Of a stretch of DNA of 13,139 bases, positions 1 to 4,494 are shown one piece after another; the first letter of the stretch is position 1; every line of letters starts with the position of its first letter. The position numbers and the translations under genes were made by a program. Under the pieces are notes generated by a model. It did not search any database. It saw only the letters and a list, made by a program, of their open reading frames with translations, and was not told the origin of the DNA. Source of the stretch: Thermofilaceae archaeon (GTDB lineage: Archaea; Thermoproteota; Thermoprotei; Thermofilales; Thermofilaceae); NCBI GenBank assembly GCA_027017025.1, contig JALURH010000103.1:1-13139 (forward strand), given 5' to 3'.

Positions 1-396
1 CTCCTTCCGGGAAGCATAGTGGTACTGCTCTAGCTCTATTATCGATATATAGTCTTCAAGTGAGCTAGCCTCCTTAACTAATAACTTATACTCATAGAGT
101 GTATTACCTAGAACTGGGTCTAAACGGGGATAACTGTACTCTCTGGTGTAGAGAGGCCAAATTTTTACCTCATCTTTCCCCCAAATACGGTAGAGAATGA
201 AGTTTTCCTTTATTTCTCTTCCAGGTTTTTTTACCGCTAGCCTAACTTTATCACCGAGTTGTAGCCATTGTACTATGACACCTTTTAACCATACCCTAAT
301 TTTTTCATCCTTAACCCTTATATCTACAAAACCGTTACTCCATCTTTCCCCAACTCTAGGAACCCATTTATCCTCTACTACACCTGTTAGTTCCAT
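1..396 (-). CDS. N-terminal part of a conserved archaeal protein, possibly an ABC-type ATPase fused to an acetyltransferase-like domain (partial)
   Basis: An uninterrupted frame of 132 codons reads from an ATG at 396 to the window edge, so the C-terminus is missing. The start is set by a stop codon about 11 codons upstream in frame; ATG is the best candidate after it. Residues 1-65 look like a small beta-rich domain (GVVEDKWVPRVGERW, then KVRLAVKKPGRE). The visible end contains a LEDYISIIELEQYHYAS stretch, which recalls the archaeal COG2401 family (an ATPase fused to a GNAT-like domain), where a similar ELEQ.HY motif occurs. That assignment is from memory and only moderate; no Walker motif is inside the window. 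It is divergent from the ASCH gene and shares a 67-base AT-rich promoter region with it. The reality of the gene is well supported; the function is not. Confidence 0.72.
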   Translation of the reverse strand, partial: MELTGVVEDKWVPRVGERWSNGFVDIRVKDEKIRVWLKGVIVQWLQLGDKVRLAVKKPGREIKENFILYRIWGKDEVKIWPLYTREYSYPRLDPVLGNTLYEYKLLVKEASSLEDYISIIELEQYHYASRKE

Positions 397-426
397 GAAG
401 GATACCAAGAGAAAATATTCATAGCA

Positions 427-438
427 TAATTAATATTA
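427..438. promoter_or_regulatory. Divergent TATA-like element between the COG2401-like gene and the ASCH gene
   Basis: The sequence TAATTAATATTA is nearly palindromic and lies 26-37 bases before the ATG at 464 and 31-42 bases before the ATG at 396. Both spacings fit an archaeal TATA box feeding leaderless or nearly leaderless mRNAs. This is an inference from spacing and composition only. Confidence 0.4.
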
Positions 439-463
439 GATTGTTATAATCTAGGCTACAGAA

Positions 464-907
464 ATGAGTAAGAGAAGAGTGATACGTGGCCTCATAATAC
501 GTGAACCCTACGTTTATATGGTAGCTAGTGGTGCAAAGAGGTGGGAGGTACGTAAATATAATACTAGGGTGAGAGGCTATGTTGCCCTCATAAGCCGCGG
601 CTACCTCTACGGCTTCGCTAATCTAGTAGATGTTTTTAAGATTAAAACTGGGGAACTCAAAAAATATAGGCATATGCATAAAGTACCAGATAGTTTCCTC
701 GATAAATACGCTCGTGGAAACAAGGAACTCTATGTATGGGTTTTCTCGAACCCTTTACCGCTGAGGCAACCATTGAAAGTTAGATATTCGCGTGGAGCAC
801 AGGTGTGGGCATACCTGGATTACAATAGGGTTGCTCGAATATTGGTAGAGAATGGTTACTCAAATCTACATAGATTCCTTGAGAGGAGAATAGATGTGAT
901 AAAATGA
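464..907 (+). CDS. ASCH domain protein
   Basis: This 147-residue protein starts with a conserved block (residues 8-45) of the type RGLIIREPYVYMVASGAKRW, followed by EVRKY and a RGYVALISRG strand. That is the hallmark of ASCH domains: a basic nucleic-acid-binding beta-barrel related to PUA, with a G.K..E.R.. signature. Family members are proposed to bind RNA, and some act on modified nucleosides; nothing here fixes a substrate. The protein is short and basic and has no membrane segment, so it is presumably cytoplasmic. Its last codon and stop overlap the next gene in an ATGA arrangement at 904-907, so translation of tatC may be coupled to it. There is no strong Shine-Dalgarno sequence before the ATG, in line with leaderless expression from the TATA-like box at 427-438. 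Confidence 0.82.
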   Translation: MSKRRVIRGLIIREPYVYMVASGAKRWEVRKYNTRVRGYVALISRGYLYGFANLVDVFKIKTGELKKYRHMHKVPDSFLDKYARGNKELYVWVFSNPLPLRQPLKVRYSRGAQVWAYLDYNRVARILVENGYSNLHRFLERRIDVIK

Positions 908-1716
908 GGGAGAATGAGGAAAAACCATTGTACGAACACATCGAGGAATTGCTTACAAGACTCCGCAGAATACTTATTGCCTCTATCCTATTTATCATAT
1001 TCCTCTTTATTTCTCCATCAAACCTCAGCCCAGAGTACAGCTATACGCCCCTAATTTTCGGTCTAATGAGGAAACTCCAGGAATACCTTTTAGATTTTAG
1101 GGGAAACAGTGTAGTGCATCCCCTAGCTAAGTTATTAAATGTTTCAGGTACGGAGGTGGTGCTCATCGCTTATGGATGGTTTGATACAGTTATTGGGGGG
1201 ATATACCTAGCCTCACTGCTTGCAATCCTAGTTATAGGGCCATATGCTATACTCGAGGTATATAGGTTTATTGAGCCAGGGCTTTACCCCCATGAGAAAG
1301 GTGTCGTCAGAAAATATCTAGCTGTTATCTACTTACTTTTCGTGCTCGGCGTACTATATTCTCTCGTAGTATTACTACCAATAATGTTCGCTGTTATGGT
1401 CTGGTTAACTAGGGCTGGAGGAGCTAAACCCATATTCTCTATTGAAAACTTCTTCTACACTATCCTTCTAGGAAGCGTAAGTACAGGTATTTTCTTCATG
1501 TTCCCTCTCGCTATACTGACTCTAGTGAAAATAAACCTAGTAAGTGTGGAGTCTCTACAGAGGAACTGGAAAATAGTCATCCTAGCTACCTTCGTTGTAA
1601 CAGCGGCTATAACCCCCGATCCCACACCTCTGAGTATGTTAGCATTATCGCTACCTTTCACCGGCTTATACACCCTCACACTTATCGCAGCAAGAAGAAT
1701 GAGAAAAGATATGTAA
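904..1716 (+). CDS. tatC: Sec-independent (twin-arginine) protein translocase subunit TatC
   Basis: At 270 residues this is a normal TatC length with about six hydrophobic segments. Diagnostic blocks are the N-terminal HIEELLTRLRR (residues 12-22, matching the family's H..EL..R.), the EVYRFIEPGLYPHE loop with the conserved Glu131 after the second membrane segment, and AITPDPTPLSML before the last segments. TatC recognises twin-arginine signal peptides and forms the core of the Tat translocase in the cytoplasmic membrane, exporting folded and often cofactor-loaded proteins. It works with TatA, which is not in this window. The start codon ATG overlaps the stop of the ASCH gene (ATGA), which supports both the start and co-transcription. 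The first extracytoplasmic loop (about residues 38-90) is fairly long, as often seen in crenarchaeal TatC. Confidence 0.95.
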   Translation: MRENEEKPLYEHIEELLTRLRRILIASILFIIFLFISPSNLSPEYSYTPLIFGLMRKLQEYLLDFRGNSVVHPLAKLLNVSGTEVVLIAYGWFDTVIGGIYLASLLAILVIGPYAILEVYRFIEPGLYPHEKGVVRKYLAVIYLLFVLGVLYSLVVLLPIMFAVMVWLTRAGGAKPIFSIENFFYTILLGSVSTGIFFMFPLAILTLVKINLVSVESLQRNWKIVILATFVVTAAITPDPTPLSMLALSLPFTGLYTLTLIAARRMRKDM

Positions 1717-1753
1717 GAGCAAAATTAATCCCTACCTCTGTATTTTAAATCCT

Positions 1754-2017
1754 GTGGCTGGATGTATAGTGTCCACTTCCCTAGTATGTGCTACATCTAA
1801 GACATACTTAATTAAGGTTAAAGAGGGATATATAGATAAGATCATAGATTTTCTCAGAGAACATGGTACTATAACAGCTAGTTTTGGACCACTTGTCAAG
1901 GCTGTCTATAGGGACATTCCGATAACCATAGTTAAACCCAATAAAGTGCAAGTCATGTTAGCCTATAGTAATGTAAGCCTAGATGAACTTGTCCAGGATT
2001 TCATGAGTGTTTGTTGA
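1754..2017 (+). CDS. Small conserved-looking hypothetical protein (87 aa)
   Basis: I do not recognise the family. The reading starts at GTG 1754; no earlier in-frame start was seen, and an AT-rich TATA-like run (about 1721-1730) lies at leaderless distance. The sequence looks like a compact alpha/beta protein: strand TYLIKVKEG, helix YIDKIIDFLREHG, strands around VKAVYRDIPITIVK and KVQVMLAYSN, then a final helix LDELVQDFMSV. It has three cysteines (Cys4, Cys12 and the terminal Cys87) and no membrane segment. It follows tatC by 37 bases on the same strand, and its last 17 bases overlap the 3' end of the E1-like gene on the opposite strand, so the two transcripts are convergent. GTG at 1769 is an alternative, shorter start. 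Confidence 0.62.
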   Translation: MAGCIVSTSLVCATSKTYLIKVKEGYIDKIIDFLREHGTITASFGPLVKAVYRDIPITIVKPNKVQVMLAYSNVSLDELVQDFMSVC

Positions 2018-2762
2018 TACCACCACATATAGGACATTTAGAGTTTCTTCTAATAGGTATTTTCCTTATCTCGTTATTATATCCATTGAATAGTATTACT
2101 ATGCCTGCCTGTATTTTCCCGATACCTGTTATGAATTTTATAGCTTCAAGCGCTTGCATTGAGCCAATAATGCCAGGAGTGGGGCCGAGTATAGGTAACC
2201 CTCTTTTCTCAGGAGGCTTCTTGGGTAATACACATTTAAGGCATGGGGTCTTACCCGGTATTATTACTATTAGTTGTCCTAATAGTCCCTCTACACCCCC
2301 GTGGATTAAAGGTATTTTTTTCTCTACACATGCTTTATTAAGAATAAATCTTGAGGACCATTTATCTAAGGCATCTATTACTAGCGTAGATTTATCAATT
2401 ATTTCTTCAACATTATCCTCGCTGAGAAGTGTATGATAGGGCTCTATAACTACATCTGGATTTATCCTCTTAAGTTTCTCCGCAGCTACCTCTACTTTTA
2501 CTTTGCCAATATCATCAGTTGAATAGAGGATCTGTCTATTAAGATTACTCTCTTCTACTCTATCGCCATCCACTATTTTCAAGTGCTTTATGCCAGCTGA
2601 AACCAGGTAATATGATACTATCCCTCCTAACCCCCCTACTCCAATAATGGTTATGGTAGCTTTTCTCAGCTTATCTTGCCCCTCTTTACCTATTATTGGA
2701 AGTTGCCTCGAATATCTTTCTGGGAACCCTTCGGCCATCTCCAAGTATCCAGTATTCTCCAT
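2001..2762 (-). CDS. moeB: E1-like ThiF/MoeB/HesA family adenylyltransferase (sulfur-carrier activating enzyme)
   Basis: The 253-residue protein has the full E1 nucleotide-binding core: GVGGLG at 41-46, Asp65 and Asp67 in VDGD, ESNLNRQ at 71-77, Lys87 in GKVK, and Asp130 in VIDALD. Four cysteines (C174/C177 in CLKC and C243/C246 in CPIC) are placed as in MoeB's structural zinc site. In the pathway it adenylates the C-terminal glycine of MoaD (or a ThiS/SAMP-like carrier) with ATP so that sulfur can be loaded. The stretch where many relatives carry a catalytic or conserved cysteine (about 182-195) has none. It follows the MoaD-MoaE fusion gene on the same strand and overlaps it by 77 bases, with a GGGAGG directly before the ATG at 2762. 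Met9 (position 2738) is an alternative start that shortens the overlap. It could serve thiamine or tRNA thiolation instead; context favours cofactor synthesis. Confidence 0.88.
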   Translation of the reverse strand: MENTGYLEMAEGFPERYSRQLPIIGKEGQDKLRKATITIIGVGGLGGIVSYYLVSAGIKHLKIVDGDRVEESNLNRQILYSTDDIGKVKVEVAAEKLKRINPDVVIEPYHTLLSEDNVEEIIDKSTLVIDALDKWSSRFILNKACVEKKIPLIHGGVEGLLGQLIVIIPGKTPCLKCVLPKKPPEKRGLPILGPTPGIIGSMQALEAIKFITGIGKIQAGIVILFNGYNNEIRKIPIRRNSKCPICGGINKHS

Positions 2763-3396
2763 CCTCCCTGACCTCTAGTTTCCATATCAGAGCTTCCTCC
2801 TTAATTTTTTCTATAGCTTCAGAGAGAGCTTTGATGGCCTCTCTCCTACTCCTAGCTGATATAGCTATAGCGATAGTATAATCACCGGGGTAGCGGGCTC
2901 CAGCCGCATGTATAATCTCTATACCAGCTATACCATGTTTCCTCCTAATATCCCCGGCTATCTGCTCTATAGACTTTGAGGAATAAGGTTCATAGGTAAT
3001 ATACTCCAGTCTCTTAACACTCTTCCCATCGACCTCCCCCTTAACGATACCCAGGAACAACGCTATTGCTCCCACATCCCCCTTAGCGGTAGCCTTGATC
3101 TTCTCAATTATCTCTGCGGGATTCGGCTCACCTATGTATTTTACTCCACCCCCAGATACTGGTGGGATAACGGCTATCTCGTTTGCTTCCCCAATGACAT
3201 CTTCTTCTCCCTTTGGAGAACCATCTACCAGAACTATAACGGTTTCGCCAGATTCTATCCATTCATCAAGTTTGGGATATTTTTTCCTAAGCAGCCCTAT
3301 GAACTCAGATACCTTAGTTTCCTTCTTCACATCCAGTTCCTCTCCATCAACTCCCGTTAGATCCCGAATAAGGGAAAGGTAACGTATTTTAGCCAC
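2686..3396 (-). CDS. moaD-moaE: MoaD-MoaE fusion: molybdopterin synthase small and large subunits in one chain
   Basis: Residues 1-83 are a ubiquitin-like MoaD domain ending in IPPVSGG, the classic double-glycine tail. From about residue 85 the chain continues directly into a MoaE domain: a G..KG..DG..V..LEY..YE block at 115-136, HAAGARYPGD, and the catalytic-type KEEALIWK segment with Lys199 and Lys206, spaced exactly as Lys119 and Lys126 of E. coli MoaE. Molybdopterin synthase converts precursor Z (cPMP) to molybdopterin using thiocarboxylate on the MoaD C-terminus. The residue matching E. coli MoaE Arg39 appears to be a lysine (Lys119). The start is GTG 3396, with no better in-frame start upstream and a TATA-like box at leaderless distance. 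The adjacent E1-like gene is the expected partner. In hyperthermophiles the product usually becomes a tungsten cofactor. Confidence 0.93.
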   Translation of the reverse strand: MAKIRYLSLIRDLTGVDGEELDVKKETKVSEFIGLLRKKYPKLDEWIESGETVIVLVDGSPKGEEDVIGEANEIAVIPPVSGGGVKYIGEPNPAEIIEKIKATAKGDVGAIALFLGIVKGEVDGKSVKRLEYITYEPYSSKSIEQIAGDIRRKHGIAGIEIIHAAGARYPGDYTIAIAISARSRREAIKALSEAIEKIKEEALIWKLEVREDGEYWILGDGRRVPRKIFEATSNNR

Positions 3397-3418
3397 ACCA
3401 CATGTTTCGTGGATACAC

Positions 3419-3427
3419 TAAATAAGA
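3419..3427 (-). promoter_or_regulatory. TATA-like box for the MoaD-MoaE / E1 unit
   Basis: Read on the minus strand, the bases are CTTATTTAG, 23-31 bases before the GTG at 3396. This would give a leaderless mRNA. A second AT-rich minus-strand candidate (TTTATATCC, about 3702-3711) could start a longer transcript that carries the structured segment as a leader. Confidence 0.35.
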
Positions 3428-3473
3428 TTTTGCTAAAATTCATTAGGGTTGTGTACAGTTTTCAATTTAGGTA

Positions 3474-3485
3474 GTATTTAAATAT
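3474..3485 (+). promoter_or_regulatory. TATA box upstream of the structured segment
   Basis: GTATTTAAATAT is one of the better TATA matches in the window. Its centre lies about 26 bases before 3506, where the GC-rich self-complementary segment begins. There is no other plus-strand gene nearby for it to serve. Confidence 0.5.
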
Positions 3486-3505
3486 TACATATAACTTGTA
3501 TAAGA

Positions 3506-3640
3506 GGAGCCAGAATGTGGGGAGCCTCCGTTCACCCCGAACGCTCCCTGATGAAGTCTGGCTCATAAAGCCAGAGGGAACGGGAGAACTCCTTAAGGTA
3601 GCCGAATATTACAAAAAATTACTTAAACCACCTTGAGGAG
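3506..3640 (+). ncRNA. Candidate structured RNA with mutually exclusive stems (unknown family)
   Basis: This GC-rich island (59% over 3507-3592, against 22% over 3421-3500) contains several long complementary pairs. Fold A: GAGCCAGA 3507-3514 with TCTGGCTC 3557-3564 (8 pairs), enclosing 3519-3525 with 3543-3549 (7 pairs, one G-U) and 3530-3533 with 3539-3542 around an ACCCC loop. Fold B: 3557-3563 with 3569-3575 (7 pairs, loop CATAA), enclosed by 3526-3533 with 3578-3586 (8 pairs, one bulged G). A third stem is compatible with both: 3589-3599 with 3630-3640, 11 pairs including one U-G. The G-U pairs favour the plus strand. I do not recognise RNase P RNA, SRP RNA, 5S rRNA or a tRNA here. An H/ACA-like reading is possible (ATA at 3565 lies 15-16 bases after the upper stem), but no kink-turn is visible. 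The 3' end is unclear. Confidence 0.55.
3517..3636 (+). CDS. Possible small protein (39 aa) overlapping the structured segment
   Basis: A GTG at 3517 follows GAGGAG (3505-3510) with a 6-base gap and opens a frame that ends at TGA 3634-3636. The second half reads like real protein: LPDEVWLIKPEGTGELLKV, then AEYYKKLLKPP, an amphipathic helix with a proline end. I know no family for it. It overlaps almost entirely with the candidate RNA, and its stop codon lies inside the 11-pair stem. The base pairing explains the sequence constraints at least as well, so this is an alternative or additional reading. A promoter-proximal Shine-Dalgarno sequence only a few bases from the predicted RNA start would be unusual. 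Confidence 0.28.
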   Translation: MGSLRSPRTLPDEVWLIKPEGTGELLKVAEYYKKLLKPP

Positions 3641-3733
3641 AGAACGGAATTTTGGATAAGAGCTAAAGGTGAAGTAACCTCAGGTACCGATAGTGTACAT
3701 GGGATATAAATTAGGTTAGAGTTGCTGTGGGTA
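3641..3733. other. Non-coding spacer after the structured segment
   Basis: No convincing gene is seen here. A weak hairpin (AGGT 3667-3670 with ACCT 3677-3680) and a GTAC/GTAC inverted pair (3684-3687 and 3695-3698) follow the island and could extend it. The TATA-like run at 3702-3711 could act on the minus strand. Confidence 0.4.
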
Positions 3734-4438
3734 TCAAGAGGTTAATTTCCTAAAGATTTCTAGAATTCTTCTCCCATCATTTAACATATCGTGATTATTG
3801 TTGAAGAAAATGTATATTCTCTTGGCGTTTGTGGATAACGATTTCTTTGCAACTTCCTCTAGTTCCTCCTCCAGATATCCATAATTATACCATGTAAGTC
3901 TTCCATGCATCCTAACGTATACAGTTCCTCTAGTTTTATATACCCTACCTCCAGGCAATCCTTCATAAAGAGGTGAGTCGGGGGTTACAAGGCATACACC
4001 TAATTCCTCAAATACTTCTTCAATATCAGGTTTAAACCACGATTTATGGCGGGGCTCTATAGCTATCTTATCACAGATCTTAGAATATACCTTAATCCTG
4101 TTAATGATTTCTTCTCCAAACACTATTGAGGGGGGAAGCTGGAATAGGTAGAAATCTATACTCTCCTCCAGAGGCTTAAATCTCTCCCTAAACCTTCTCC
4201 AAGTATCGATAGATACGGGTTTAAGCTTCCTGAGATGAGTTATACTTCTATGAACCTTTATCACCCACCTTAATTCAGATCCCTCAGCCACCCACCTTTC
4301 AACCTGCTTTACCCTGGGGAAACTATAGAAACTCATATTGAGTTCAACTGCATTAAAGCCGCTGTGGTGTACGTACCACTTGAGGCCATCTGGGTTCCAG
4401 CTATAACTCCAACCAGACGTTCCTACATAGATTCTCAT
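3734..4438 (-). CDS. DUF72 (YecE-like) family protein
   Basis: The 234-residue protein shows the whole DUF72 signature series in order: GTSGWSY at 6-12, AVELNMSFYSFP, DFYLFQLPPS, AIEPRHKSWF, VYVRMHGR and YIFFNNNHDM near the end. The family adopts a TIM-barrel fold and is widespread in archaea and bacteria; its biochemical role is not settled. Length is normal, and no key block is missing. The ATG at 4438 is the natural start because GTSGWSY always lies near the N-terminus. It is divergent from the NEW3-domain gene and shares an AT-rich element (AATATATTTT, about 4468-4477) at suitable distance from both starts. The neighbours give no functional hint. Confidence 0.92.
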   Translation of the reverse strand: MRIYVGTSGWSYSWNPDGLKWYVHHSGFNAVELNMSFYSFPRVKQVERWVAEGSELRWVIKVHRSITHLRKLKPVSIDTWRRFRERFKPLEESIDFYLFQLPPSIVFGEEIINRIKVYSKICDKIAIEPRHKSWFKPDIEEVFEELGVCLVTPDSPLYEGLPGGRVYKTRGTVYVRMHGRLTWYNYGYLEEELEEVAKKSLSTNAKRIYIFFNNNHDMLNDGRRILEIFRKLTS

Positions 4439-4466
4439 ATCTATACGGTAAACGGTTAATTACCCC

Positions 4467-4477
4467 AATATATTTTA
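4467..4477. promoter_or_regulatory. Shared TATA-like element between the divergent DUF72 and NEW3 genes
   Basis: CAATATATTTT lies 18-28 bases before the ATG at 4495 and 29-39 bases (minus strand) before the ATG at 4438. It is close to palindromic and could serve either direction; the spacing fits short or absent leaders. Confidence 0.4.
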
Positions 4478-4494
4478 GTTCTTAGGCTGGTCTA

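Noticed and set aside
197..424. Plus-strand frame opposite the left-edge gene
   Set aside because: It mirrors the better minus-strand gene (1-396), and its composition is rich in Ser, Thr and Pro as expected of an antisense frame.
2011..2436. Long plus-strand frame of 141 codons
   Set aside because: Lies wholly opposite the clear E1-like gene; its peptide has no family features.
3549..3556. TGATGA resembling a C box of a C/D guide RNA
   Set aside because: No properly placed D box (CTGA) or second C'/D' pair, and the bases lie in an internal loop of the alternative structure.
3589..3612. CTTAAGGTAGC-GAA similarity to the conserved 23S rRNA segment CCTAAGGTAGCGAA
   Set aside because: The match is short and the neighbouring bases do not follow 23S rRNA; the segment is better explained as one arm of the 11-pair stem.
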